DNA of 64,000 bases from Pseudomonas pisciculturae (GCF_015461805.1 NZ_JACVZE010000008.1:248001-312000), one strand, 5' to 3'; positions 18,933 to 28,499 are shown, numbered from the stretch's first letter. Notes: generated by a model from the sequence alone, not told the origin. Translations and numbers: made by a program.

Positions 18933-18942
18933 GGCCGCCAAC

Positions 18943-19758
18943 ATGAGCAAGCGTCTTACGTTTATGAAGAAAGTTATCCCCCTGCTGATCTACATCCTGT
19001 TTTTGCTGGTGCCGATCTACTGGCTGCTGAACATGTCCTTCAAGAGCAACACCGAAATCCTCGGTGGGCTGACGCTGTTTCCGCAGGACTTCACCCTGGC
19101 TAACTACAAGGTGATCTTCACCGACCCGAGTTGGTACACCGGTTACCTCAACTCGCTGTACTACGTGAGCCTGAACACGGTCATATCCCTGAGCGTGGCG
19201 CTGCCGGCGGCCTATGCGTTTTCGCGCTATCGCTTCCTCGGCGACAAGCACCTGTTTTTCTGGCTGCTGACCAACCGCATGGCGCCACCGGCGGTGTTTT
19301 TGCTGCCGTTTTTCCAGCTGTATTCGTCGATTGGTCTGTTCGACACCCATATCGCCGTGGCCCTGGCTCACTGCCTGTTTAACGTGCCGTTGGCGGTGTG
19401 GATTCTGGAAGGCTTTATGTCGGGCGTGCCCAAGGAAATCGACGAAACCGCCTACATTGACGGCTACTCGTTTCCCAAGTTTTTCGTGAAGATTTTTATC
19501 CCGCTGATCGGCTCCGGCATCGGCGTGACCGCGTTTTTCTGCTTTATGTTTTCCTGGGTCGAGCTGCTACTGGCGCGCACCCTGACCTCGGTCAACGCCA
19601 AGCCCATCGCGGCGGTAATGACCCGCACGGTCTCGGCTTCGGGTATCGATTGGGGCGTGCTGGCAGCGGCGGGGGTGTTGACTATCCTTCCCGGCATGCT
19701 GGTGATCTGGTTTGTTCGCAACCACGTGGCCAAGGGCTTTGCCCTGGGCCGGGTCTGA
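18943..19758 (+). CDS. glpQ: ABC importer permease, GlpQ-type
   Basis: This 271-residue MalG-like permease has about six membrane helices (IPLLIYILFLLVPIYWLLNM near the start). The EAA loop is EIDETAYIDGYSFPKFFVKI. The start lies 10 bases after the previous stop. With the preceding permease it forms the transmembrane pore of the ABC importer. Confidence 0.88.
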   Translation: MSKRLTFMKKVIPLLIYILFLLVPIYWLLNMSFKSNTEILGGLTLFPQDFTLANYKVIFTDPSWYTGYLNSLYYVSLNTVISLSVALPAAYAFSRYRFLGDKHLFFWLLTNRMAPPAVFLLPFFQLYSSIGLFDTHIAVALAHCLFNVPLAVWILEGFMSGVPKEIDETAYIDGYSFPKFFVKIFIPLIGSGIGVTAFFCFMFSWVELLLARTLTSVNAKPIAAVMTRTVSASGIDWGVLAAAGVLTILPGMLVIWFVRNHVAKGFALGRV

Positions 19759-19765
19759 GGAGTCG

Positions 19766-20041
19766 ATGATGGAATGGATGGCCTGGACCACCCCCACCGC
19801 ACTGTTCTTTGGTGGCATCGCGCTGATTCTGGCGGGCATGACCACCTGGGAGCTGCGCTCGCCGAGCATCCCTCGGCGCGGTTTTTTACCGATCAGCACC
19901 ACCCGTGGTGATCGTTTGTTTATCGGTCTTCTCGGCAGCGCCTACCTGCATTTGCTGGTTATCGGCGTTACCGACTGGAGCATCTGGGTGGCCACTGCGC
20001 TGTCCCTGGTATGGCTGTTGAGTGTGATGCGTTGGGGCTAG
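19766..20041 (+). CDS. small DUF2160-type membrane protein of the polyol importer
   Basis: The start used is the ATG at 19766 (91 residues), with GAGGAG a few bases upstream. The product has about three hydrophobic segments (ALFFGGIALILAGM, LFIGLLGSAYLHLLVIGV, WVATALSLVWLLSVM). A protein of this size and layout is a constant member of GlpSTPQV-type operons between the permease and the binding protein. Its role is unknown; an accessory subunit of the importer is the simplest idea. Confidence 0.8.
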   Translation: MMEWMAWTTPTALFFGGIALILAGMTTWELRSPSIPRRGFLPISTTRGDRLFIGLLGSAYLHLLVIGVTDWSIWVATALSLVWLLSVMRWG

Positions 20042-20073
20042 TGCCCTTATGAATAAACAACCAGGAGGTCTCT

Positions 20074-21816
20074 ATGTTGAATAAGAACAATAAGCTGCGA
20101 CATAGCATTTCATTGGCCGCCGTATTGGCCCTCAGCGGTTTGAGCGCCTCGGCCTGGGCCGATGCGTACGAAGACGCCGCGAAAAAATGGATCGGCAGCG
20201 AATTCAAACCGTCCACCCTCACGGCCGAGCAGCAGCTTGAGGAACTCAAGTGGTTTATCAAGGCCGCCGAACCCTTTCGTGGGATGAAGATCAACGTGGT
20301 GTCGGAAACCCTTACCACCCACGAGTACGAGTCCAAGGTGTTGGCCAAGGCCTTCAGCGAAATCACCGGGATCAAGCTGACCCATGACCTGCTGCAAGAA
20401 GGCGATGTGGTGGAGAAGCTGCAAACCCAGATGCAGTCCGACAAAAACATCTATGACGGCTGGGTCAACGATTCCGACTTGATCGGTACGCACTTTCGCT
20501 ATGGCAAGACCGAATCCATCACCGACCTGATGGCCAATGAAGGCAAGGCCTATACCTCGCCGACCCTGGACCTCAAGGACTTTATCGGCCTCTCATTCAC
20601 CACCGCGCCCGACGGCAAGATCTACCAATTGCCCGACCAGCAGTTCGCCAACCTCTACTGGTTCCGCGCCGACTGGTTCGAGCGTGCCGACCTCAAAGCC
20701 AAGTTCAAGGAAAAGTACGGCTATGACCTCGGCGTGCCGGTGAACTGGTCAGCCTATGAAGACATCGCCAAGTTCTTCAGCGAAGACGTCAAGGAGATCG
20801 ACGGCAAGCGCGTCTACGGGCACATGGACTACGGCAAAAAAGACCCGTCCCTGGGCTGGCGTTTCACCGATGCCTGGTTCTCCATGGCCGGTGGCGGCGA
20901 CAAGGGCTTGCCCAACGGCTTGCCGGTGGACGAGTGGGGCATTCGCGTGGAGGACTGCCACCCGGTGGGCTCCAGCGTCACCCGTGGCGGCGACACCAAC
21001 GGCCCGGCCGCCGTGTACGCTACCCAGAAATACGTGGACTGGATGAAAGCCTACGCACCACCGGAAGCGGCGGGCATGACCTTCTCCGAGTCTGGCCCAG
21101 TGCCTTCGCAAGGCAACATCGCCCAGCAGATCTTCTGGTACACCGCGTTTACTGCCGACATGGTCAAGCCGGGCCTGCCAGTGGTGAATGCCGACGGCAC
21201 GCCGAAATGGCGCATGGCGCCGTCGCCTGTCGGGCCTTACTGGGAAAAAGGCATGAAAAAGGGCTATCAGGACGTAGGCTCCTGGACCTTCCTCAAGTCC
21301 ACCCCAGAGAAACAGAAACTCGCGGCCTGGCTTTACGCGCAGTTCGTGACCTCGAAAACCGTCTCACTGAAGAAAACCATCGTCGGCCTGACGCCGATTC
21401 GTGAGTCCGACATCAACTCTCAAGCCATGACCGACATGGCGCCGAAACTGGGTGGCCTGGTGGAGTTCTACCGCAGCCCGGCACGCACCGAATGGTCGCC
21501 AACCGGCACCAACGTGCCCGACTACCCACGCTTGGCACAACTGTGGTGGAGCAACATCGCCTCGGCTGCCAGCGGCGAGAAAACCCCGCAGCAGGCGCTG
21601 GACAACCTGGCCAAGGAGCAAGACGCGATCATGACGCGACTGGAACGCTCCAAGGTGCAGCCGGTATGCGGCCCGAAAATGAACCCCGAGCGTGACGCGC
21701 AATACTGGTTCGACCAACCGGGGGCACCGAAGCCGAAACTGGCTAACGAGAAACCCAAGGGCGAGACCGTGGCGTACGGCGACCTGCTCAAGCAGTGGGA
21801 GGCGGCGCGCAAATAG
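20074..21816 (+). CDS. glpV: periplasmic substrate-binding protein, GlpV-type
   Basis: This 580-residue extracellular solute-binding protein has a signal peptide ending near residue 30 (ALSGLSASAWA before DAYEDAAKKW). It is larger than most sugar-binding proteins (about 420), a known trait of the GlpV group. Ligand-lining aromatic residues recur in the lobes (LYWFRADWF, DAWFSMAGGGD, IFWYTAFTAD). AGGAGG precedes the start. It is the last gene of the sigma-54-driven importer operon and is followed by a REPIN. Confidence 0.87.
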   Translation: MLNKNNKLRHSISLAAVLALSGLSASAWADAYEDAAKKWIGSEFKPSTLTAEQQLEELKWFIKAAEPFRGMKINVVSETLTTHEYESKVLAKAFSEITGIKLTHDLLQEGDVVEKLQTQMQSDKNIYDGWVNDSDLIGTHFRYGKTESITDLMANEGKAYTSPTLDLKDFIGLSFTTAPDGKIYQLPDQQFANLYWFRADWFERADLKAKFKEKYGYDLGVPVNWSAYEDIAKFFSEDVKEIDGKRVYGHMDYGKKDPSLGWRFTDAWFSMAGGGDKGLPNGLPVDEWGIRVEDCHPVGSSVTRGGDTNGPAAVYATQKYVDWMKAYAPPEAAGMTFSESGPVPSQGNIAQQIFWYTAFTADMVKPGLPVVNADGTPKWRMAPSPVGPYWEKGMKKGYQDVGSWTFLKSTPEKQKLAAWLYAQFVTSKTVSLKKTIVGLTPIRESDINSQAMTDMAPKLGGLVEFYRSPARTEWSPTGTNVPDYPRLAQLWWSNIASAASGEKTPQQALDNLAKEQDAIMTRLERSKVQPVCGPKMNPERDAQYWFDQPGAPKPKLANEKPKGETVAYGDLLKQWEAARK

Positions 21817-21840
21817 TCGCGATTTGTAAATCAGCTCCAA

Positions 21841-21930
21841 TGTGGGAGGGGGCTTGCTCCCGATAGCGGTGTATCAGTCGACAGATTAATTGACTGGTAT
21901 ACCGCTATCGGGAGCAAGCCCCCTCCCACA
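21841..21930. repeat. REPIN (paired REP hairpin)
   Basis: TGTGGGAGGGGGCTTGCTCC opposes an inverted copy ending in CCCCTCCCACA. It fills nearly the whole gap between the convergent binding-protein gene and AraC gene, abutting the stop codon of the latter at 21931. Confidence 0.92.
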
Positions 21931-22824
21931 TTAACCTCGCGTTGCGGCCAAAATTCGCGCCGTATCCTTCGCCGGCGGCAACCCAAACACCCGCGCATAA
22001 TCGCGGCTGAACTGGGTCGCGCTTTCATACCCCACCTCAAACGCTGCACTGGTCACGCTGCTCGCGCTGGCCACCATCAAGGTGCGCGCCTGTAGCAGCC
22101 GCACACGCTTGTGATACTGCAACGGGCTCAAATTGGTCACTGCCTTGAAGTGCCGGTGAAACGCCGAAACACTCATTGCCGCTTTCTGGGCCAACGCCTC
22201 CACGCGAATCGGCTCGGCATAGTCGCGACGAATCCATTGGATCGCCCGGCTGACCCGCGCCATGGCGGTATCCGGCGCGGCAATCTCGCGCAACATCCAG
22301 CCGTGGGGGCCTTGCAGCACGTGGTAGAGGATCTCTCGCTCATACGCAGGCGCCAGCGCGGCAATCGCCACCGGGTCACCCATCAGGCGCAGCATGCGCA
22401 CCCAGGCGTCCATCAAGGCGGGTGTGACGGCCGCGACTGAAAACCCGGCTTCCTGCTCGCAACGGCCACTGGGCGCGGGCAGGTCGTTGAGCAGGGTGGT
22501 GAGCACGGTCGGGTCCAGGGTCAAGCTCACTGCCAAATACGGTTCACCCGTAGTCGCCGGGTTTACCACGCCCACGGCGGGCAACTCGATGGACATCACA
22601 AAGTACGTCGCCGGGTCGTAATGCAGGGTGCGGTCGCCCACGGTCATGCATTTACTGCCCTGCAGGATCAGGTTGATCATCGGGTCATAGACCGCCGCGA
22701 GCATATGCTCCGGAATCGCCCCCTGCACCATCGCCACGCGCGGGATGCCGGTCTCTGTGCGGCGGTTTTCGGCATGGGCGGCCAGGGCGCGCAGTTCGAT
22801 CAATTGAGTATTCATGCGGGCCAT
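21931..22824 (-). CDS. AraC-family regulator with N-terminal arabinose-binding-like domain
   Basis: The protein has 297 residues from 22824; a start three codons later is also possible. The N-terminal AraC_N sensor (about 10-170; ILQGSKCMTVGDRTLHYDP) precedes two helix-turn-helix motifs (RVEALAQKAAMSVSAFHRHF, VTSAAFEVGYESATQFSRDY). It is clearly related to the regulator at 25684-26550, with the same architecture. It is divergent from an SDR gene at 22954, the probable target. Confidence 0.92.
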   Translation of the reverse strand: MARMNTQLIELRALAAHAENRRTETGIPRVAMVQGAIPEHMLAAVYDPMINLILQGSKCMTVGDRTLHYDPATYFVMSIELPAVGVVNPATTGEPYLAVSLTLDPTVLTTLLNDLPAPSGRCEQEAGFSVAAVTPALMDAWVRMLRLMGDPVAIAALAPAYEREILYHVLQGPHGWMLREIAAPDTAMARVSRAIQWIRRDYAEPIRVEALAQKAAMSVSAFHRHFKAVTNLSPLQYHKRVRLLQARTLMVASASSVTSAAFEVGYESATQFSRDYARVFGLPPAKDTARILAATRG

Positions 22825-22953
22825 GCTGTTCCTTCCTACAACGCTTGCGCAAGCAAAAAGCAGAAACAGGCAGGATTGGAGTAGGAACGGCTGCGTCGGC
22901 GGGCAGGGCGATGGCTACTGTGGTCACTCAACTTTTTAACAGTGGAGCAGGCC

Positions 22954-23697
22954 ATGAGCGTCATCGTGATTACCGGAGGCAGCCGTGGTATCGGTGCCAG
23001 TACCGCCGAACTGTGTGCCCGCCAGGGTCATGGCGTGATCCTTACCTACAACCGCCACCCGGATGCGGCGCAGGCGGTGGTGCAGCGTATCGAGGCCGAT
23101 GGCGGTAAGGCCGTGGCGCTGGAACTGGATGTTGCCAACGTAGGCTCGTTCGCCGCATTCCGCGACGCGGTCACCAGCACCCTGCATTCGACATGGGGGG
23201 TAAGCACTCTGAGCGGCCTGGTGAACAACGCCGGCTACGGCCTGTTCAACCCGCTGGAGTCAGTGACCGAGGCGCAGTTTGACGGTTTGTTCAACGTGCA
23301 CCTCAAAGGCCCGTTCTTCCTTACCCAAACCCTGCTGCCGCTGCTTGCAGAACACGCCAGCATCGTCAACCTCACCAGTGCCACCACCCGAGTTGCCACC
23401 GCAGGCGTCGCACCTTATGCCACGTTCAAGGGCGGCCTGGACGTACTCACCCGCTACATGGCCAAGGAGTTCGGCGAGCGCCGTATCCGCGCCAATGCGG
23501 TGTCCCCCGGTGCCATTCGTACCGAATTGGGCGGCGGCTTGAACGATGAGTTCGAAGCCCAGCTGGCCGGGCAAACTGCCCTCGGGCGTGTTGGCGAACC
23601 CGAAGACGTGGCACGGGTCATTGCGATGCTGTTGTCACAAGAAGGCCAGTGGATCAATGCGCAAACCATAGAAGTCGCTGGCGGCTACATCATCTGA
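22954..23697 (+). CDS. SDR-family oxidoreductase
   Basis: The ATG at 22954 is preferred over a GTG at 22942 because GGAGCAGG lies just before it (247 residues). The NAD(P) motif is TGGSRGIG (7-14), NNAG follows, and the catalytic set is S142, Y155, K159 (APYATFK). It is a classical short-chain dehydrogenase of unknown substrate. It heads a run with a broken VOC gene, a saccharopine-dehydrogenase-like gene and an NTF2-like gene, under the divergent AraC regulator. Confidence 0.9.
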   Translation: MSVIVITGGSRGIGASTAELCARQGHGVILTYNRHPDAAQAVVQRIEADGGKAVALELDVANVGSFAAFRDAVTSTLHSTWGVSTLSGLVNNAGYGLFNPLESVTEAQFDGLFNVHLKGPFFLTQTLLPLLAEHASIVNLTSATTRVATAGVAPYATFKGGLDVLTRYMAKEFGERRIRANAVSPGAIRTELGGGLNDEFEAQLAGQTALGRVGEPEDVARVIAMLLSQEGQWINAQTIEVAGGYII

Positions 23698-23713
23698 ACC
23701 TGGAGGCCACACC

Positions 23714-24114
23714 ATGCTCGATCATCTGTTTATCTCGGTCAGCGATATCCAGCGTTCCATCCGTTTCTACGAAGCCACCCTCAAACCCTTGGGCATCACC
23801 GCCCGGCTTGACTACGACGGCAAGGACGGCCCCCCGGCCACCCGGACCTGAAGGGCTTTGGCGCCCACGGGCGCATGTTCTTCTGGCTGCGCGAAGGTGT
23901 GGTGGAGGGGCGGGCGGTGCATGTGGGCTTTGTCGCCAACAACCGCGCCGAGGTCGAAACGGCGTACACCGCTGCGTTGGCCAATGGCGCTACCGACAAC
24001 GGCGCACCCGGCGCACGCCTGCATTACGACCCCAACTATTACGCCGCCAACGTGCTTGACCCGGACGGCTACAGCCTCGAATTCGTTTACAAAAACTGGC
24101 AGCACACCTCATGA
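23714..24114 (+). pseudogene. VOC/glyoxalase-like gene with a frameshift in a C run
   Basis: The frame opens at ATG 23714 (MLDHLFISVSDIQRSIRFYE) but hits a stop after about 45 codons. From the C run at 23830-23835 the next frame continues the same protein (HPDLKGFGAHGRMFFWLREG, then NYYAANVLDPDGYSLEFVYK) to 24114. One extra C restores a complete VOC fold of about 133 residues with its metal-ligand Glu in the last strand. It is either a real one-base deletion or an assembly error in the homopolymer. Confidence 0.85.
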
Positions 24115-25070
24115 AAACACTGATGATCTACGGCGCCACCGGCTACACCGGGCGCATGGCGGCAAAACACGCAAAACAACTCGGGCTGAACCTGGTACTC
24201 GCCGGCCGCAACGCCGGGCACTTGGCAAGCCTGGCGGCTCAGCTGGACGCGCCTTACCGGGTGTTTACCGCAGACGCCAGCCAGTTGGAGGGCATCGACG
24301 TCTTGCTCAACTTCGCCGGCCCCTTCGCCCAGACCGCCGGAGCCTTGATGCGCGCCTGCATCGCCAACGGCACCGACTACCTGGACATCACCGCCGAAAT
24401 CAACGTGTACCGCCTGGCCGAACAACTGGGCGCCGACGCGAACGTGATGCTGCTGCCCGGCGTTGGCTGGGACGTGGTGCCCACCGACTGTCTGGCCATG
24501 CACGTTGCCAGCCGTGTGCAGCAACCGCAGTCCTTGAAAATAGCCTTGCAGGTGCCGGGCGCCATGTCCCGTGGCTCGGCAATGAGCGTTGGCGAGATCA
24601 TCGGTGCCGGCGTCATGGCGCGCATCGACGACCAGTTGCTCGCCACCCCGGATGCGCAACCGCAACACCTGGACTTTGGCGACGGCCCGGCGCTGTGCGC
24701 ACCGCTGTCGTTTGGCGACCTGGTTACGGCCTGGCACTCCAGCGCCGTCCCGAATATCGCCGTGTTTGTGCACATCACCGGCGAAGCGTTCCCCGAGGGC
24801 GACTTGTCGCTGCTGCCCGACGGCCCCACTCAAGCCCAGCGCGACGCCCATCGTGCCCGTGCGGTGGCTGAAGTCACAGGTGCGGACGGCACGGTTGCAC
24901 GCTCAGTCATCGAAACCGTCAACGGCTACAGCTACACCCCGCTGGCCGCTGTAGAAGCGGCTCGCCGAGTGCTCGGTGGCGAGCGCCAGGCCGGTTTCCA
25001 AACCCCTGCAAAGCTGTTTGGGGTGGGTTTTGCCCAGACCATTGCCGGCACACAGATCACCGATTATTAA
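24111..25070 (+). CDS. saccharopine-dehydrogenase-like NAD(P)-binding oxidoreductase
   Basis: This 319-residue protein starts with a Rossmann motif of the saccharopine reductase/trans-acting enoyl reductase type (MIYGATGYTGRMAAKHAK), followed by LVLAGRN and VLLNFAGPFAQTAGALM. The middle has LLPGVGWDVVPTDCLA, typical of the family. The start overlaps the VOC stop (ATGA), so it is in the same operon. The substrate is unknown. Confidence 0.85.
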   Translation: MKTLMIYGATGYTGRMAAKHAKQLGLNLVLAGRNAGHLASLAAQLDAPYRVFTADASQLEGIDVLLNFAGPFAQTAGALMRACIANGTDYLDITAEINVYRLAEQLGADANVMLLPGVGWDVVPTDCLAMHVASRVQQPQSLKIALQVPGAMSRGSAMSVGEIIGAGVMARIDDQLLATPDAQPQHLDFGDGPALCAPLSFGDLVTAWHSSAVPNIAVFVHITGEAFPEGDLSLLPDGPTQAQRDAHRARAVAEVTGADGTVARSVIETVNGYSYTPLAAVEAARRVLGGERQAGFQTPAKLFGVGFAQTIAGTQITDY

Positions 25071-25087
25071 CCTCAGGAATAACGCCC

Positions 25088-25552
25088 ATGACTGCTATCG
25101 ACCTACAAACCGCTGCCGAGAAGTTCGCGGTCATCGACACCTTGCATCGCTTTGCGGCGGGCATTGATCTGAAGGACTCGGCCCTGCTTGCCTCGGCATT
25201 CACCGTCGGTGCCGTCTCGGATTTCCGCCCGGCCGCCGCCAAGGCCGGCTTTGAATACCCGGTGCTGGAAGGGCGCGACACCCTTGTTGGCGCATTGTCC
25301 GGCGCCCTCAGCCAGCTCGACACCACGCACTCGGTGAGCAATGCGCGGGTGACCCTCGATGGCAACAGTGCGCGGCTGGACGCCTTGGTCGAAGCCCAGC
25401 ACGTGCCGCAAAGTGACCCTTCACGGCATTACCTGATGAAAAACCGTTATGACGTGGAGTTGGTGCGGGAGGCGGGCGTATGGCTGATCCAGCGCGTGAC
25501 CGTGGATAACGTGTGGCGCTCGGGCGACCCGGCCGTACTTGCCGGTATCTAA
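25088..25552 (+). CDS. NTF2-like/SnoaL-like small enzyme or binding protein
   Basis: This 154-residue protein fits the SnoaL/NTF2 cone fold: an N-terminal helix (AEKFAVIDTLHRFAAGIDLK), an acidic patch after DSALLASAF, and a C-terminal beta sheet (YDVELVREAGVWLIQRVTV). The family includes ketosteroid isomerases, dehydratases and non-catalytic binders, so the activity is not predicted. It is 17 bases after the previous stop, at the end of the operon, followed by a REP doublet. Confidence 0.8.
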   Translation: MTAIDLQTAAEKFAVIDTLHRFAAGIDLKDSALLASAFTVGAVSDFRPAAAKAGFEYPVLEGRDTLVGALSGALSQLDTTHSVSNARVTLDGNSARLDALVEAQHVPQSDPSRHYLMKNRYDVELVREAGVWLIQRVTVDNVWRSGDPAVLAGI

Positions 25553-25558
25553 TAGCCC

Positions 25559-25667
25559 TGTGGCGAGGGAGCTTGCTCCCGCTGGACCGGGCTGGCGCTC
25601 CAGTGCGTAGCGCTCCCGTTTGTTGGGGCCGCTTCGCAGCCCAGCGGGAGCAAGCTCCCTCGCCACA
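25559..25667. repeat. REPIN of the GTGGCGAGGGAGCTTGC class
   Basis: TGTGGCGAGGGAGCTTGCTC on the left is mirrored on the right, ending in CTCCCTCGCCACA. It is a different REP class from most in the window, placed between convergent NTF2-like and AraC genes. Confidence 0.9.
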
Positions 25668-25683
25668 CTGGTTCGCAGTCGGT

Positions 25684-26550
25684 TCAAATCGGGGTTTTGA
25701 ACCGCGCCGCATCCTTCACCGGCGGCAAACCAAACAGCCGCGCATATTCGCGGCTAAATTGCGAGGCACTTTCATACCCGACCGTGAAGGCAATGGACGC
25801 CGCATCCAGCGTGTCGAACAGCAGCAACCAGCGCGCCCGCAACAGGCGCAAACGTTTCTGGTACTGGATTGGCGTCATTGCGGTAATGGCTTTGAAATGC
25901 CGATAGAACGCCGCCACGCTCATATCGGTCATGGCCGCCAGCGGCTCCACGCGAAAGGGTTCGGCATAGTGCTGGCGAATCCACTCGGTGGCCCGGCGAA
26001 TTTGCGCCAGGCGGCCATCGGGGCGCGCCATGTCCACCAGGGTGTCGCGCAACGGGCCTTGCAGCACACGAAACACGATTTCGCGCTCAATCATCGGTGC
26101 CAACACGGCGGCTTCGCTGGGGCGATCCATCAGCCGCAGCATACGCAGCCACGCATCGATCATGTGCTCGGGAGCGGGCACGGCTGAAAACCGTTGGGTG
26201 CGCACGCGTTCAAGGGGTGGGATTTCATCCGCCAACACGGCGGCGATCACGCCGGGGTCCAGGGTCAGGCTCAGTGCCAGGTAGGGCTGCTCGGGCGAGT
26301 CGGGATGAACCTGCCCGGTCGCTGGCACCTCCACCGGCACCACAAAGTAGCTGGCCGGCCCATAGGATGAGACCTGATCGCCGATGGACAAGGTCTTCGA
26401 CCCCTGCAACACCAGGTGCAGCATCGGCTGATACACCTGATCGGCGCAGGCTTCGGCGCACACCATCGCGACGCGGGGCAGGCCGGTATCGGTCCATTTG
26501 TTTTCTGCGCGCCTCACGAGGCGGCGCAGTTCGTCCAGGTCGTTGTTCAT
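25684..26550 (-). CDS. AraC-family regulator with AraC_N domain
   Basis: The ATG at 26550 gives 288 residues and aligns with the start of the related regulator at 21931-22824. It has a sensor domain (LVLQGSKTLSIGD, then SYFVVPVEVPATGQV) and two helix-turn-helix motifs (LAAMTDMSVAAFYRHF, AFTVGYESASQFSREY). It is divergent from the SDR gene at 26699, which it probably controls. The repeat of the AraC-SDR pairing suggests duplication of a module. Confidence 0.92.
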   Translation of the reverse strand: MNNDLDELRRLVRRAENKWTDTGLPRVAMVCAEACADQVYQPMLHLVLQGSKTLSIGDQVSSYGPASYFVVPVEVPATGQVHPDSPEQPYLALSLTLDPGVIAAVLADEIPPLERVRTQRFSAVPAPEHMIDAWLRMLRLMDRPSEAAVLAPMIEREIVFRVLQGPLRDTLVDMARPDGRLAQIRRATEWIRQHYAEPFRVEPLAAMTDMSVAAFYRHFKAITAMTPIQYQKRLRLLRARWLLLFDTLDAASIAFTVGYESASQFSREYARLFGLPPVKDAARFKTPI

Positions 26551-26698
26551 GGGCCGACCTTGAGCTACGTCGACCGGCAAAGCAAGGCAACTGAGAAGAA
26601 TAGGCAAGCATGGGATAAGAACCGGCAACCGCCCGTGCAGTCACCGCCCGAATACTGGCAGCACGCAATATCACTCCACCTTAAGGAACATCAGGCTT

Positions 26699-27448
26699 AT
26701 GAAACTCGACGGAAAAATCGCAGTTGTCACCGGCGCCTCCAAAGGCATCGGCGCAGGCATTGCCAAAGGCTTGGCAGCGGCGGGCGCAACAGTGGTGGTC
26801 AACTACGCCACCAGTCAAACCGACGCGGATGCGGTGGTTGCCCATATTCAGGCGCAGGGCGGTAACGCCATCAGCGTTCAGGCGGACATGAGCTCAGGCG
26901 CCGACGTGACGCGCTTGTTCGACACCGTGCGCGAGACTTTCGGCCGCCTGGATATCCTGGTCAACAACGCCGGTGTCGCGGTGTTCCAGATGCTCGAAGA
27001 CCTGACCGAAGAGGCTTTCCACAAGCAGTTCAACCTCAACGTGCTCGGCTATCTGCTGGCGGCGCGGGAGGCAGTGAAATTGTTGGGGCAGGGCGGCAGT
27101 ATCATCAATATCAGCTCGATCCTCAGCACCGACCCGTACCTGGCTTCCAGCGTTTACTCGGCCACCAAGGGCGCGGTGGATACGCTCACCTTCGCCTTGG
27201 CGCGTGAGTTGGGGCCCAAGGGCATCCGGGTCAACTCGATCTTGCCGGGCCACACCAACACGCCGGCCACCGATGGCAACTTTGCCGGTGAGTTTGGCCA
27301 ATCGCTGATTGCCGGTACGCCGCTGGGGCGTTTCGGCGAGCCGGAAGATATCGCGCCGTTGGCGGTGTTCCTGGCGTCTGAAGACGCCCATTGGGTCACC
27401 GGCGAGTCGATCCGGGCTTCCGGTGGTGTGCGGGGTGTTGGTTACTGA
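26699..27448 (+). CDS. SDR-family oxidoreductase, FabG-like
   Basis: A 249-residue classical SDR: TGASKGIG (11-18), NNAG (89-92), catalytic S139/S140, Y153 and K157 (VYSATKGAV), and the C-terminal GGVRGVGY. AAGGA lies about 12 bases before the ATG. It is monocistronic between a divergent AraC gene and a convergent LysR gene. The substrate is unknown. Confidence 0.92.
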   Translation: MKLDGKIAVVTGASKGIGAGIAKGLAAAGATVVVNYATSQTDADAVVAHIQAQGGNAISVQADMSSGADVTRLFDTVRETFGRLDILVNNAGVAVFQMLEDLTEEAFHKQFNLNVLGYLLAAREAVKLLGQGGSIINISSILSTDPYLASSVYSATKGAVDTLTFALARELGPKGIRVNSILPGHTNTPATDGNFAGEFGQSLIAGTPLGRFGEPEDIAPLAVFLASEDAHWVTGESIRASGGVRGVGY

Positions 27449-27457
27449 CCGCGCCGA

Positions 27458-28369
27458 TCACTGCCGTACCTGGGGGTGTGCGGCAAACACCTCCACCAGC
27501 CAGTCCACAAACACCCGCACTCGTGCACTGAGGTGGCGGTTGGGCATGTACACCACCGACAGCGGGTTGGGCGGCGCCGACCATTGCGTGAGCACTGGCA
27601 CCAAGGCGCCTGCCTCGATGGAGGGTTGCACCATAAAGCGCAGCGTGTGGATCACCCCCAACCCCGCAAGGCCAGCCGCCAGGTAGGCGTTGCTGTCATT
27701 GACGGCCACGAAATGGTGGCCTTGCACTGCGACCTGTTCGTCTCCCCGTATCAACACCAGCCGGTTTTGCTTGCCGGTACCGGGGAAAAAATAGCGAACC
27801 AGCGTATGGCCGTTTTCCAGTTCTGAAGGATGGCTCGGAGTGCCGTGAGCCGTCAGGTAAACGGGCGTGGCACAGGTGACAAACTCCAGGCTGCCTAGGC
27901 TTCGCGCAATCAACGTTGAATCCGGCAAGTGCCCGCCGCGTATGACGCAGTCGATGCTTTCACTCGCCAGGTCGGCGGTGCGGTCGCTGGCGCCGATATC
28001 CACCTGGATATCCGGGTAGCGTTGATGAAAATCGCGCAGGGCCGGGATCACCAGCAACGTGGCGATGGTGGTGCCCATGTCGACCCGAACGCGGCCGCTG
28101 GGTCGGCTACGGGTCACCGCGATGTCCGACTCGGCCTCTAGCCACTGGTCCAGTACCCGGCTCATGCGTGTGTGGTAGGCGCTGCCTTCCGGGGTCAGCG
28201 TCACCGTGCGTGTGGTGCGGTTCAGCAGCTTCACCCGCAAGTGAGCCTCCAGCCCCTGTACCAGCTTGGTCACCGCGTTGGGGTGCACCTGCAGTTGCGC
28301 AGCGGCCTTCACGAAACTGCCGGTTTCGACGATGCGCAAAAACGCTTGTACGGCGTGGAAGTAGTCCAT
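27458..28369 (-). CDS. LysR-family regulator
   Basis: This 303-residue LysR protein has an N-terminal winged helix (MDYFHAVQAFLRIVETGSFV, then AAQLQVHPNAVTKLVQGLE), a linker helix and a periplasmic-binding-like effector domain (GRVRVDMGTTIATLLVIPAL). It is of the CrgA/AaeR-like branch. Divergent from the SDR gene at 28500, its probable target; the 130-base gap holds GTGATA and TATCAC half-sites (28397-28402, 28425-28430). Confidence 0.94.
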   Translation of the reverse strand: MDYFHAVQAFLRIVETGSFVKAAAQLQVHPNAVTKLVQGLEAHLRVKLLNRTTRTVTLTPEGSAYHTRMSRVLDQWLEAESDIAVTRSRPSGRVRVDMGTTIATLLVIPALRDFHQRYPDIQVDIGASDRTADLASESIDCVIRGGHLPDSTLIARSLGSLEFVTCATPVYLTAHGTPSHPSELENGHTLVRYFFPGTGKQNRLVLIRGDEQVAVQGHHFVAVNDSNAYLAAGLAGLGVIHTLRFMVQPSIEAGALVPVLTQWSAPPNPLSVVYMPNRHLSARVRVFVDWLVEVFAAHPQVRQ

Positions 28370-28499
28370 GGTGCCTCGCGTATTGTCACGAATTGAGTGA
28401 TACGAGATACAGCAATACGCCGTTTATCACCAAAGACGAAGAGATTACCTTGTTTTACGCCTCGCAACCCGCGAATCGACAGGCTTTCAAGGAATCATC

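Noticed and set aside
23714..24114. Programmed frameshifting in the VOC gene
   Set aside because: The C run has no typical slippery heptamer and VOC proteins are not known to use frameshifting; a one-base deletion or sequencing error is simpler.
28397..28430. GTGATA/TATCAC half-sites as the LysR operator
   Set aside because: The 22-base spacing does not fit the usual T-N11-A arrangement; noted in the gene entry but not called as a site.
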